Positions 20,759 through 59,849 are shown, numbered from the stretch's first letter. The stretch: 64,000 nt of DNA from Thalassia testudinum (GCA_037157565.1 JAZHRO010000013.1:75881501-75945500); one strand, 5' to 3'. Program-made: numbers and translations. The notes: generated from the letters alone by a model not told the origin.

Positions 20759-23330
20759 ATTGAATGTTTTGGAAGAACATGAAGCTTGGCTTTGAAATAT
20801 GACAAGCGGTCAGCAGAAGGTGGCTTTTTAAAAAGATCAGCAACCTGCTCAATACTAGGAAGATAATGAACGAGAAGCATGCCTGCAGCTACCTTGCCTC
20901 TGACAAAATTGAAATTAACCTCGATATGCTTGCTTCTGACGTGAGAAATTGGGTTTGAAGTCATGTATGTAGCTCCTATATTGTCACAGAAGAGAAGTGG
21001 TAGCTGGTGCAGTTTGATATCCAATTCAGAACATAAGGATAGAATCCATGCTAATTTGGTCGTAGCATTAGCAATTGCAGAGTATTTGCCTTTAGTGCTT
21101 GACCGTGCTACAGTTTATTGTTTCTTGGAGGCCCATGATATCAATGAATCACAAAGATAAATGGCATATTCAGAAGTAGATCGGTGATCATCTTGAGAGC
21201 TTGCCCAATTAACATCTGAAATGGCAGCAAGATCATCTGTTGTCTTGGTGAAGCTCAGAACATCAGAAACTGTGTGCTTCAAATAGCGCATAAGCCATTT
21301 GAGACTTGAGAGCCTTGAAATGTTAATTAGTGGGAGCACTCATGATCTGACCAAGTTTGTTTACAGAGTAAGCCAAGTCAAGATGGGTGAAGCTTAGGTA
21401 CTGAAGGCTTCTATCAATTGTCGAATGGTTGTTGGATCAGAAAGTGGTATGCCATCACCTTTAATAACTTCCTCAGAAGAATTTGTGGACATGGGTGTCT
21501 TAATAGGTTTGACTCCATCAAAACCATATTTGATAAGTAAATCAGTAATGTACTTTTGTTGAGAGAGAGTAATTCCAGTTGGTGTGTGCTGCATTTCAAT
21601 CCCAAGAAAATAAGCAGGAATGCCCAAATCACATACCGGGAATTCACTGGAAAGCTTGAGCAGAATAGACTGTAATACTTGCATAATAGATGCTATGGCT
21701 ATTAAGCCATCCACATAGCCTAAAAAATACATAATGGAGCCACCATGATTGAAAATGAAGAGGGACGTATGAGTTTTGGATGGGACAAAACCATGATTTA
21801 TAAGAGAGGAGGAGATCCTCTTGAACAAAGTGCAAGGAGCTTGTTTTAAACCATACAAGGACCTTTTTTATTTGCAGACATGGTTAGGTACATTTTGATG
21901 TATGAAACCTTGAGGTTGAGACATATAAATTGTTTCATCCAGAAAACCATGGAGAAAGGCATTATGCACATCCAACTGTTGAAGATGCCATCCATGATTT
22001 ACAGCAAGAGCCAAAAGAAGACGAATTGTTGTTGCTTTGATGATTGGGTTGAAAGTATTTGTAAAATCTTGACCTTCAATTTGATGGTACATTGTTGCAA
22101 CTAATTGTGCTTTATATCAAGCAATTTTTCCATTAGGATGATGTTCAGTGTGATAAACCCATTTATTTCCAGCAACATTCATGTCTTTGTTATAGGGAAC
22201 TAAATCCCAAGTATTATTAGCCAAGAGAGCATGAAACTCACCTGCCATTGGTGCTCGCCAGTGAGAAATTTTGTTAGCAGCAGTGAAGCTTGTAGGCTCA
22301 ATTTCATCAAGAGGCTCCTTAAGAGGATGAATGGTGGCTTGAAAATTTTTCTTTTTAAAAATACCATCCATTGCTCTTGTGCACGTGGGATGAGTATGAC
22401 TGGGAATTTCTGCCATAGGAGATGCATGAAGAATGCCCTCTGAGAAATCATTAGCATGAGGGGGAGTGGAAATAAGAGATGAAGGTGTTGGTGAAGAGCC
22501 ATCTGGTGGTGCAGCAGCAAACTGTCCAGTAGTAGCAGCAGAGGTGGGCAAAGTATTTTGATGGAAAGAATCCTCAGTTCGTGAATGAGCACTCATAGTA
22601 GTGGTTTGAGGAGCTGTGTGGGTGGTAGGGAGATTTGTAGAGCAGGGAACAGCAGAAGATGAGGTTGAGAAGGATGTATGCCAATAGGTAAACAAAGTTT
22701 CATCAAAAGAAACAAACCTGGAAATGAGGATTTTATTTGTGGTAGGATTAAGACACTTGTATGCTTTATGTTGAGAACTATACCCTAAGAGGACATGGAG
22801 GGTGGATTGAGGGTGTAATTTGTGAGAAGTATATGGCTTAAGAAATGGGTAACAAGCACAACCAAAAACTTTTAGGAAGTGTAAATCAGGAAGTGTTCCA
22901 AATAGAAGTTGATGTGGTGATTGGTGAAGGAAGAAGATTAATTAGATAAACAGCAGTGTGAATGGCATGGGATAAGGGTACGTTAGTGAGAAATAAAAAG
23001 GGCATGACTGACTTCACAACAAAAGAGTCTTCTCCCTTATTTTTACTTACTTTCCCCTTCTCTTTTAGGAGTGCTATTGTTATACATTTTTTCAGAAAGA
23101 TGTAATGGATTAACTGAAGTTGCTCATTGCTAATTGAAACTGAAGAAGTAGCATCTGTCATAAAAGAGCAGCTGCTAGAAGGAGCTATTGAAGGAACACC
23201 GCTTGAAGATGCTCCATTGATGTCAAATATAAATCAGTGGAGCAGATTGGAGGTAGATGTTGCTGCTAGAAAAGTTGAAGGCCTGCAAAATTGAGATTAA
23301 GAAAACTACTACCAGAGGAAATCAATGATA
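20759..23330 (-). pseudogene. copia gag-tail / integrase C-term / RT / RNase H pseudogene
   Basis: In minus-strand order: gag-tail words 'SVSISNEQLQLIHYIF' (about 23150-23090); integrase C-terminus 'AIHTAVYLINLLPSP' and 'HVLLGYSSQHKAYKCLNPTT' (22970-22720); 'HWRAPMAGEFHALLANNTWD' leading into RT (22270-22200); 'LQQLDVHNAFLHGFLDETIY' (about 22000-21940); 'FLGYVDGLIAI', in which the catalytic YVDD is YVDG (about 21715); 'YFLGIEMQHT' (21620); RNase H 'LISWASKKQ' (21140); and 'KHIEVNFNFVRGKV' to 'LHVLPKHSI' (20920-20755). Frameshifts and stops are numerous. Not functional. Confidence 0.85.
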
Positions 23331-24131
23331 AGGTAGTTAACACTTTCTTACTTCTCTTATCATTTTTCTTTTATGATCTTGACTTGCCTTGAAGATGAAG
23401 ATCTTACTTTTTTTTGAGAAGATAGAGTTCAGGGAGACTCGACCCAAGCCTAATCCTTTTATTTTGAGTTGAGCTTAATTTGGATCGGGAAAAAAGGCTT
23501 GACATGCTTTGACCCAACCTAGCCCACATAACTTATTGGGCCTGGACTTATGTGCCTATCATGGCCCGCAAAGATCCAGTTCAATACTCCACTCTACTCA
23601 TGAAGTTACTTGCGCTTTGGGACATGCCCCACAGGACCGTCGTCAAACTTTCGTTGCTTGGTAGTATTGGGACATCTCATGTAAAATGGAGGTGCTTTTT
23701 GGTTTATTTTAGAGTGTAAGTTGTGCCAAAAATTGTAATTAAATTTTGGACACCTCAAGATAGGGCTTTTATTTAAACTAAACATTTGAGAGTCCAATCC
23801 AAGTTCGTTTGACAGTAGTTCAAAAAACAAAAGTTCATGTAAATGAAAATTGATCAGGAGCTTCAAATTTAAGTCGAAAAGCTTAATGAATGAAATGTGA
23901 ACTGATGGTATGACGAACCCAACTACTAGGGGGAGGATGTCCTCCATTCTCATGGTGGGTTCTGGCTTTTGGGGGTTCCCTGAAGTCCATTGTGACTCTG
24001 AAGAAGAAATTATCATGCCACTCTGGATGGGTGAGGATGGTATATGGTTTCCTTGCTTTTTGTGGGGGTCAACCATGACCTTCCTTTGGGGAGACAACAT
24101 GCCCTTGAAGATAATCTAGGTCCTTCTTTTA
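23331..24131. other. Spacer without recognised gene
   Basis: 23430-23600 contains 'gacccaagcc', 'gacccaacctagccca' and 'gggcctgga' words like those at 29430-29850, and is probably debris of a non-coding repeat. The frames at 23606-24100 (-) and 23910-24119 (+) overlap on opposite strands, match no family I know, and are not called. Confidence 0.4.
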
Positions 24132-24191
24132 CTCCTTTGGTGTTTGGTAGGTGGGTTAAGTCTCCTTTGGTGTTTGGTAGGTGGGTTAAGT
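24132..24191 (+). repeat. 30-bp tandem duplication
   Basis: A unit beginning 'ctcctttggtgtttggtagg' occurs at 24132 and, identical, at 24162. It sits at the left end of the MITE-like element and includes its terminal repeat. Confidence 0.95.
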
Positions 24192-24432
24192 GGACTTAAC
24201 CTCTATTTGGCCTCACTTAACCCGTTTACCTCTATTTGGCCTCACTTAACCAGTTTACCACTGGTGTCAGGTTAAGGGAGACTTAAAAGTTATTCCACCT
24301 CCTCTGTGGAATAACTTTAATCCGTCAAATCTCTTAAACACCAAAATCTACTTATTTTACCATTCTATTTCACTCATTTCCTATTCCTCTGGTTATTCTA
24401 CAAGCCTATTTCCCTTACCAAACATCACCTTA
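24138..24432. mobile_element. MITE-like element with GGTGTTTGGTAGG-type ends
   Basis: The left end GGTGTTTGGTAGGTGGG is mirrored at the right by CCCTTACCAAACATCACC (about 24411-24429). Flanking TTT/TTA would fit a 3-bp target duplication as in PIF/Harbinger elements, but this is weak. Inside is a second tandem pair, 'cctctatttggcctcactta' at 24200 and 24229. No coding capacity. Confidence 0.45.
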
Positions 24433-26017
24433 GGATGGAGAGTGACTTGTTTCTAAGTGCAACTGAGGGTGATGGATGTCTTCCCTACTGTCATGAGTCA
24501 ATGCAACCCTCCTTCAAGGAGCTAGCATAGTAGCTTAACTAGGGTAACCAAGGCCTTTTTTTCCACCTTTACCAGGGTGGTTGTAGCCCTCCTGTTGGGA
24601 AGTATCATGCTTCTCAATATGGGTGAGGGAAACAAATATTTTCTTTGCACATGTGGTGGTGGCTATGACTTTGTGGGGGCAACATGATCTTCCCTAGCTT
24701 TGCAAAGGTGGGCGTTACTCGTGAATTGAGAGCTATCGTTTAAGGCAACACGGGCCTTAGCATTTGGTGCAAGTTTATGCATAGGTTTAGACCTGTGTGA
24801 CGAGTTAGAATGAATAGTTGACATGGGTTTGGTATGATTTACAAGAGAGGAGTCATGTAATGTTCATATTTACACCATACCAACTCATATGTTATATCTA
24901 ACCGTTACTCCACTTTCTAGAGAAAAATAGCAAAAAAAAAAAAAAAACCAACATAAAATATAAAGCAAATAAACCTCAATTCTCACTATACCTCTCCACT
25001 CTTAACACAAATAAATAAAATAAGTTACAATATATCAACTTATTATTACATCTAATCCATTACTTATTCCACTACTTTCATAACATAAACACTCCTTCAA
25101 CTTTATCCTAGCTTAAACAAACACTCATCTAAATGCAATCATAGGTTGCATAAGCATTTCAACTAATACCATCAGCAAATTATACTTATGTATTAACACT
25201 TGTTGTTTTACAAAATTTGTTTATATTGATAAATAGACATATTATATGAATTCTTAGCAAAAAATTAGTTGCCAAAATATTAAAAAACTAGCAAATCAAT
25301 TGCGGTATAGTTGGTGAGCACTCCTTTCATTTAAAGGAGAGGTTGAATTTGTATCCCTCTAGTTGTAAGTGAGAAGAGAATTCCACTAATTATACGATGC
25401 ATTAGAATTGAGGTGAATCATGTAGCTACTAAAGACAAGTATGCTTTTTGTGAAACATGAGAAGGCAGGCTGCAATTATGGTGCATTACAAAGAATGGTG
25501 GATGAAATTATGGAGTTTGGAAGGACTTAAGTCCGTGTCTTTCACATTTATGATTGGTTGTTAGTATCCCCTGCTTGTGTGCAAAAGTTAAAATCCACCA
25601 ATTACAAGTAAGTGTTAGTGTCCTTGCATGCAAAACATTGTGTCCTCCTCCTATATGGGTATAGCATCCCTAATTATGGGTAGGTCCTAAGTTTAGGTTT
25701 TATGTAATTTGCCTTTGACTCTAACAAAAAAAAAAAGACTAAAAAGCTAGCATCCAACATATTTATCTAAATTTTTTAATACAACTTTTGTTTAACCGAA
25801 ATCAAATGTTCGTAATCAAACTTAATTCAGACATAGGTGTAGGTAAACAAATCTTTTATCATACTAAAAACTTGGCAAGCAGAACTTAAATTTTTGCACT
25901 CACGTACACCCATCTTGATAAGCCAACCCGAAATCACTTTGATATCACAACGAGCCAAAGCTAACATGAGAATTAATCACCACATTTCACTTGCAAATAA
26001 AAGATGATATATAAAAG
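24433..26017. other. AT-rich spacer
   Basis: No gene is recognised. It includes A-runs (for example about 24932-24947), an AC-rich AT stretch at 24880-25130, and nothing with conserved coding pattern. Confidence 0.5.
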
Positions 26018-26900
26018 TAATTTTTACGTATATGTCACTAAAATATTTTAAAATTATTTAAATATCATTTAATTCTCTATATTTACAAATATATCATTTA
26101 AAAAGTAACGTCATTTTCTTATTTACTACTTTATTAATCATAATTGTTAAATTTAATAATTTTGAACTAAAATATAACAAAAGATATTTTTTAATTTTAA
26201 AACTTTTTTAGGTCTCAAATTTTATATTTTTAATTTTCACCCGCTCCCCCCCCCTTACGAGTTCACCTCTCTTCCTCCTCACTTTTGACCACTCTTCCAC
26301 CCCGACTCTCCAACTTTTGATCACCTCTTTCGCTTCCTCTCTAATCACCACCTCTTCTCAACTACCTTCTCCTCCCAAGATGACATAAAAAAGGAGGTCT
26401 TCGAAGCCCACCACCATCACCACAACATCTTTGGACGCCTCTTCGACCATAAGCTTAAGAAGGGTGTCATCATAGATGACAAAAAGTTGAAGAAGGGTGT
26501 CACCGCAGACGACGAAAAAATGAGAAAGGAGGTCAAGGTTGTCACCTTGGGAGGAGGAGGTGGTGGTTAGAGAGAGGGGGCAAAGGAGATGGTTGGAGGT
26601 TGGAGAGTGGAGGTAGAGGAGGTGGTTAGAGATGAGGAAGAAGGGAGATGAACCGGTGAAGAGAGGGGATGAAAAATAAAAAAGAAAATTGATGAGTAAA
26701 AAAAATTTGAGAACTAAAAGAGATTAAAGATAAATAATTTTTTATTACATTTCAGTCAAATCGTTAAGTTTAACGGTTATAACTAACGAACTAGCAAATA
26801 TGAAAATGATACTATTTTTTCAATGACATATTTGTAAATATAGTGAATTGAATAACATTTAAGTAATTTCAAAAGATTTTAATGGGTAAATCAAAGTTTT
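26018..26900. mobile_element. Foldback-type element with arms of about 360 bp
   Basis: The left arm from about 26018 and the right arm ending about 26900 are long imperfect inverted copies. The outer about 220 bp are AT-rich ('atatttacaaatatatcatt' mirrored by 'aatgacatatttgtaaatat'). The inner parts are CT-rich and GA-rich ('accacctcttctc..ctcccaag' mirrored by 'cttgggaggaggaggtggtgg'). A loop of about 160 bp (26382-26545) remains single copy. The element resembles the TIR-only elements of the MULE group. The target duplication is not clear and no transposase is present. Confidence 0.65.
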
Positions 26901-28480
26901 CCTAACTCTAACTTTACCTGCACACAAACTTTACTTGAAAGGTTAGAAGAAATGTGATATTAAAAAATTTAGAATTGATATTAATGTGCAATCATATTTA
27001 TTTGAATTGATATTAAGCTGTAGTATTAATTCTTGTGATATTTAATTGGTAATGATGCTAAGAATATTAAACACGAAAAGTATCAAAGATACGAGTGTGA
27101 TATAACTTTAACACTTATTTGATTAACATCAATAGATATTGATATTAAATAAACAGATGTAACTAAATCCAAGTTACCAAATTGAATATTAAGCAATCAA
27201 GTAAATAGAGATTAACTCGTCAAGTAAACTAAATTTAAAGGCTAATTTGCGTCAAGAGATAAGAAACCTACAATTGAAATTAAATAAAGAATATCCCATG
27301 TTAATGTTTACTTTTTTTTTTTTTTTAGTGTTTGCCGAAATGGCGGTTAGAGAGAGGATATGATGGGGTTCAAAGGGCAGATGGCAGGAGGAATTTGTCC
27401 TTTTCTTTTTGAAAAGAACATTTCATTAAAAAAGGGAAGAATATGATATAAGAGACGAGCCTTTGAAGGAGAAGGGAGAGACGAAGATCCTCACTGGTGG
27501 AGAAATATGCCTTGTAAAATGGGTGATGGTAAAAATAAAAAACAAAGGAAAAAAAAAAGAAAACATCCCTAGATTAGGAATTGAATGATCTCTCAAAAGA
27601 AATCGACTCTACATTCATAGAACGGTAAAATGATAATGAGATAGAATCTTGAAGACCATACTAACGAGAACCGAATATATCAACCCCTAACATGCGTAAG
27701 GAAAACTCAATTATGATTAAGAATGGAACCACATGTGATCCGTAGAAAATAAAATTACCTAAACTAAGAAAAAAAGAAAAAGGACTTTAACTTCATTTAA
27801 CAAGACTAGGCACACTAAACAACCACCCACCCACCCACAAGCCTGTAACAACCATTGATACCCATATGCAAGCGATGATTGCCACAAGTAGACCGGCAAC
27901 CAAGACCACATTGTCCGTGAGTCGCCATGTGCAAATCACAACCCAGCTTGGTCGAACACCTCCACCGCAAGCCAGGGACCTCCACGACCACCTCCATTGC
28001 AACCACGCAATTGGAGATCAACACGAATGGAACGCAACTCGACCACATGATCGCAACCTCTAGGAGCACGACGACCATCAGCATGACCGCCACAAGCACG
28101 ATCAAGGTCAATCGCATGACCCCCACGTGCAAGAGGCCACAAACCTCTACGATCCTAGCTTGCAATTGCGTAACCTCCAAGCATGACCACCATTGCAACG
28201 AAGGATGATCGAGCCTCCGCATGCAGCAAGGGGAAGGCACACGGCGAACAAGAAACCGATCAATGGAGAGGAAGTCCTAAGGTAGGAGAGGAAAAGCCGA
28301 GGGAGAGGGGGGGTGACTCGACCGACCGAGGGAGAATGAGGCCGATCGAGACCCCGACAGTGGCTAGATAGGGTTCGTCAAAATAAGGGGGAAGGTTGGG
28401 CCAAGGAAGGCGGGAGGAATTTGTTCTACTCCACCCATTCTTGGTTTGGCAAAATCTAGAATATGGGCGAAATCGGGACC
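26901..28480. other. Spacer with a GC-richer island (27820-28380)
   Basis: AT-rich up to about 27790. Then comes a GC-rich island whose frames on both strands (for example 27815-28240 minus, 27927-28208 plus) are built from repeated 'cacgac' and 'gcaacc' words and overlap each other, so none is called. 'ggaggaatttgt' occurs at about 27391 and 28410 on either side and may mark the ends of an insertion. Confidence 0.4.
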
Positions 28481-28960
28481 CTCAACTCACTGCATAAACG
28501 AGGGATATCTCTCGAGATAAATGAGGCCTAAAGGATGCCTTTTTGGTCAAATTGTCGCAGAGGAAAATGACCTGCCGAAAGATATTTCTCACAATTTCAT
28601 CATTTAATTTCATTTTTAGAATTTTTAGTACTTTCTTTAAATCTAAAAAAGCAGTTCCCCAACACAAATTTCTTCATGTGCATGCAACCCCCCACCCCTA
28701 CACACACACGCACGCAAAAAGAAAACAATTTCCCATTCTTTTTCTCCCTAAAACCATCGTGGGATACCATAGCTTCTTCAAACACGGTCATACACTTCAG
28801 AATAAGGTGAATAGGGTATCTTTTACAAGCGTAATCTTCCCAGCAAGAGATTGCAAGAACTCCGGCATCTGTTCAGGCGCCAAATGGGGACACGACCAAA
28901 TGCCATTGGCACAAAATTAGGGATAGCCTTTGATCCTGTGGGAGAAGGATTGGAATATCA

Positions 28961-55664
<26,704 letters not shown>

Positions 55665-55816
55665 CTCTCTCTCTCCCTCCTTCCTGGAAATGTTGGGATC
55701 CTGCACCTATGTTCCCCCACACTCGAACGAGAAAAGGGCAACTTTGTCTCTCCAGAGATTCTCAACTTTTCCACCGCTTAAAAAAAGAGTCCCACTTTCC
55801 ACCAACGAGTGCTTGA

Positions 55817-55822
55817 CACGTG
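55817..55822 (-). promoter_or_regulatory. G-box CACGTG upstream of MDP1
   Basis: ACACGTGG lies about 153 bp upstream of the MDP1 ATG. It is a G-box/ABRE-type core that bZIP or bHLH factors bind. Assignment to MDP1 rests on position only. Confidence 0.4.
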
Positions 55823-58800
55823 GGAGGCTCTTTCCGTCCCTTTCAGCACGATGGCGTTTCACCAATAAGCAAGGGTCAGTAGGCTTCCAATCCCATCTCT
55901 GATTATTCGCAATTGAGGGAGAGGAAAAGTCAAAACTACCTAAAGACCATTGTACGGGGTATTAAGCAAAAGGATACATCGCAAAATTATTAAGAAGAGG
56001 TGAGTGAGAGGTCGTTGTGTGATTCAATAATTTTTATAGGTCTTTAGATTATCCAGTAAATTTTTATTTATCATAAATGGGGAATCATATTGAAGTTTAT
56101 GTGAGTAGATGAGGTGAAAGATCAAGTGACTCAAAACTTTTTATGCATGTGATAAAGGAAGGAAATAAATGAAGGATAAAAAAAAGTATATTTGAGAGAT
56201 ATGGTTGATGTCTCGAAATTGATTTTTTGTATCCTACTTGGTGATGATCTGTTTTTCTTTTCTAATCCACACCTTTATTGGTGTTCATCTTATGAGAAAT
56301 TGGATAGTGAAAGTTTGGAATGAAGAAAAATTCATAAGTGGAAACTTGGTAGTCATTAATATTGTCAAAGTGTAAAAGGTTGTTAAATAATCTAGTGACC
56401 TATCAAAGAATTCGATGATCTTCACCTCATTTACCTACACAACCCCATTCACGCTAAGAAAAAGGTCGTTGGATGATTCATCCTATACCTATAAAGGTCG
56501 TCGAATCATCGAGCGACCTTTTTGCCCCTTCTTAGAACTTTTAGGATTCTATTCTTCTTTTCTAAATATCACTAGATATCATGCCTCTTTTGCTTAATAC
56601 TGCCATTGCACAGTATTAAGTATATTTCATACACGTGGAAAACATTTTCCTTCAAACTTTATTAAGTATGAGAGTTTCAAGATAACACTTGAAGATGTCT
56701 TCGAGTTTGGATAGAAGCATATTTTTTGAACATTTCAATTATATTGCAATCTATGCTCCCTTACCAAATATTAGTTTTTAACCTGCACCTTGCTTTGGGA
56801 GCAAAAAAATTAAAATTATATTAAAATTCTATTATTTAAAAACTACTACAATAAAAAGAAGAAAGTAAAATAATAAAGAAACATATATCTTAATGGGTGG
56901 TGATTTCAATTGGTGCATTTCAATTTTTCACTTTTCAAATGAAAATCACTTATTATGGATGAAAAATCACTTTACATATATATATAAAATTAATTAAAAA
57001 TCAAAATATATGATACGTTATAAAATACATTACAATATACGTCTCTATATTTTTATTAAAAAAAATTTCCATCTGATAATTTAAAAAGAATTTATTTTTT
57101 AAATATATTCTCTAAAAAAGTAAAGACATTTATATTAGTACATGTGCAAAAAAAAAAAAAAAACCACTGCTGTTACCCGATGCAATAGTAAGAAAATAAA
57201 GACATTCGTACTAACACATGTGAAAAAGAAAAAAAAGAGAGCCAATCAAATGAAAATAATAATAAAAAAAAGGCTCTCACCTTCCGCGTAACGTAGTAAA
57301 TCAAAGTTTAAAAAAATAATAAATTAACAGTGCGGTAAACAGTTATCCGACGGTTCTAATGCTGCGCTTCAATATATTAAAGATGGGGAGTGTTGGGTGA
57401 AGAGCTGTAACCATTTCCCCTTGTCATTTAGCGGGACAAGAATTATGCAGATTAAAGTTTTCCGAGGAGAGTATGCCAGGAGGTGGATCAACCGTTGCTT
57501 TTTGGGATGAATAACGAGTGAACAGATTGATTTGACGTCTTCAGAAATCTATAATGAACATCAAAGCTCTACGGTAGTTCATAAATAATGATTTTCAAAT
57601 ATACACTTTGATAGGATTCTTCTTGATATTAAACCGAAACGATTTACATAAGGTTCAAAATGCCAAAACCGAAGTGAGGTTCTAGCGTCTAAAGTAGAAG
57701 TCACGTTTCCTTATCATAAAGTGATTGTTTGCTTTACAACATACTGAACCGCGAGATTTTCAAGGAGCGGTAATAGTTTGGCATAGTTACCCTCGTGGAG
57801 GTTGTTTCCCAAAGATCCATTTGGATGGAAGGCATCTCCAGGAAATCCTTGGTCAGAGGAATACACGAAGCATAGATCCTCCAAAGGGTGAGAAACAATT
57901 TATCTCACTCCATAAAATAAATACCATTATCTATCAAAATATACCACTCCTAAACTATCAAATTACCTCGTAAAGATCAATATATATTAAAACCTATACC
58001 AACTTTAATATAATATCTCCATTAACATATATTCACTACATTTCATCAACCTGTCATATATCATAATATTAGAATATTATCTACTAACGTCACATACTAA
58101 TCATTTTATCGTACTAATCACATTCTAACAAAACATCCTCGGTAACTTATTCTAAACCTATTCCGTCCAAAGTTGAGTGTATCCCCGATCCGAAAACAGC
58201 CTTGTAGTTTGAAATTAACGAGGGAAAAATTAAACCCCCTCCCCATTTATGTACTAAGTCCAAAAATTTCAGCGGAATTTTGCCTTTCGACTTCTTTGAA
58301 ACTCAGCATGCATCTGGATGCGCTGGGACTACCAAATAGAGTGAAAAGCTGACCAATGCCACGAGACTTAATATCATGTTGATAATGAATAGGTGTAAAC
58401 ACTTTGTCTTGCAAACGTAATTCCTCCACCATAAAAAAACTAATTCTTCCTATAAAGATATACCAAACACAGAAAATCATCTTAAATGTTAATAATCCAG
58501 CGGTTACACATGAGAGTAGGAAAACTAACCATCACCCTAACCATCATCGAAGGCAAACATAAAAAAAGAGTAATGGGCAATTCAAGTCTAAATCCAAGAT
58601 TTTTTTTTGAATATTTTATTCTATTCATTCATCCCCACAGCACATATATTGTTCGGCATCACGTGCTCTCCGAGGATATGTATCTTTTTTTTTTTTTATC
58701 TATGTAGAACTTTAAAAGTGACTGAACTTTGGATTGGATTTCCCATTTTTCACGAAAAAAAACCCGTAACTTCCACCCCCTGCAGGCACAGATGTCCACC

Positions 58801-59221
58801 CGGCGCAAGAAGAGCAGATCGTACCATTCTTATTATTTAATGACCTTTGGACATCAATTAAGACATTCTAAGCGAATTATGAACTTACCTTTTGGGTCTT
58901 TCATCAGGAACCAATTTTTAAACACAGATGTTAGAGGGGCATATACATACTTTAATTGGTTAATAACCGTGGAAGAAATATGTGATAGTTCAAACTATCC
59001 CAGAAACTAAGCTGCTTGCTGATGCCGTAAACGGCAATACATGAGTATCATATCCATCCCATTCCAGTCCTAAATCCTGCTTCAACATGTTGACATCATC
59101 AACGACTGCAACTGCAGATATTCACATTATTAATCTTGAGGGGCCGTCGAAACACTCGTGCTTGCCATTTTGGGGAGCCAAAATTTGAACAAGGCCACCC
59201 AATGCCCAGGATGGTGCATCA
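55823..59221. other. Intergenic, AT-rich, with repeat debris
   Basis: 56900-57380 shares its hairpin and AT-rich words with 11970-12560. 'gacatt.gta.ta..acatgtg' is duplicated at 57125 and 57201. 57725-57973 and 58729-59010 are open on the + strand but not recognised. The latter could equally be the 3'UTR of the minus-strand gene at 59222-59556. Confidence 0.45.
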
Positions 59222-59308
59222 TTAACGCAACTTCTTTGGTCGCTTGAGTGGCCTTGCAGGCTTGGTGGAATCCTTCGTATCTTCTACGATTTTAGGCTCT
59301 GCATGGAT
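59222..59308 (-). CDS. Putative last exon of an unidentified gene (minus strand)
   Basis: After an acceptor-like TGATCTGGCAG the frame reads 'IHAEPKIVEDTKDSTKPARP' then 'LKRPKKLR' and TAA at 59222-59224. The basic tail could be a nuclear localisation signal. The frame is continuous (phase 0) with the exon candidate at 59465-59556. I do not recognise the family. Confidence 0.4.
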   Translation of the reverse strand: MHAEPKIVEDTKDSTKPARPLKRPKKLR

Positions 59309-59464
59309 CTGCCAGATCACAAGAGACAGTTGACACCATATCCATGAACTCCAATTTGTAGGCAAAAGAATCAGCAGTTGGCTTCAGTTCCAAATAAGAA
59401 ATACTTTCAATCATATATGCTAAGGATAAATATTCCCTTCATTGGAGTGCTGCAGAGCAATTAC

Positions 59465-59556
59465 CAGAAATATATCCATAGAAGCTATCAGATCTTGCCG
59501 AAATCCATTCTTGGAAGAAGCAACAAGTAGCTTATTACGAATCCACTTACAACAGT
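59465..59556 (-). CDS. Putative penultimate exon, abutted by a copia insertion
   Basis: The minus strand is open up to the copia LTR and reads 'CCKWIRNKLLVASSKNGFRQ' then 'DLIASMDIFL', followed by donor CTG|GTAATT. It joins in phase with 59308-59222 (..DIFL-IHAEPK..) across a 156-bp intron. The true 5' limit is unknown: an AATAAG acceptor-like site within it could begin the exon about 40 bp later, or the copia element may have landed in the exon. Other exons would lie beyond 64000. Confidence 0.38.
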
Positions 59557-59849
59557 TGTTGAGATTAGTTTATTTTTCTATTTTCTATTATTGTTCATCT
59601 TTCCAAAGTTTTTGAGGGCCTCTTATGTAATTTTCACTTTCCTAATCCTCTAATATGATGAGGATTGGGATTTTTAATAGAACCAAGATGCTCATTTCTC
59701 TAAACTGATGTTTAATACCTACCTTGATTTCAATCACTTTTTTCTTCTCCACTAACAAAAAAACCCACAAAAACCCTAACCTTAGGTGCTTCTTCAACCG
59801 AAAGTCATTAGAACCCTACACAGAAGAGTGGCAAAAATGTCACATGGAA

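Larger units (their letters stand above)
20539..23330 (-). mobile_element. Truncated Ty1/copia element (minus strand)
   Basis: The 3' LTR is 20539-20747 (TGTTAAGATAGC to GTTCTGTAACA on the minus strand, 209 bp). It is preceded by a polypurine tract TTGAGGGGAGG at 20748-20758. The 5' LTR, protease and integrase core are absent, because the frame passes from a gag tail at about 23160 straight to the integrase C-terminus at about 23000. The style is similar to RE1/RE2-type copia polyproteins. Confidence 0.85.

Noticed and set aside
23606..24100. 164-codon minus-strand frame.
   Set aside because: No recognised motif, no splice or promoter context, and an overlapping open frame on the other strand; repeat-like words nearby.
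27815..28240. 141-codon minus-strand frame and overlapping + frames in a GC-rich island.
   Set aside because: Built from reiterated 'cacgac' and 'gcaacc' words; all frames are open together, which indicates composition rather than coding.
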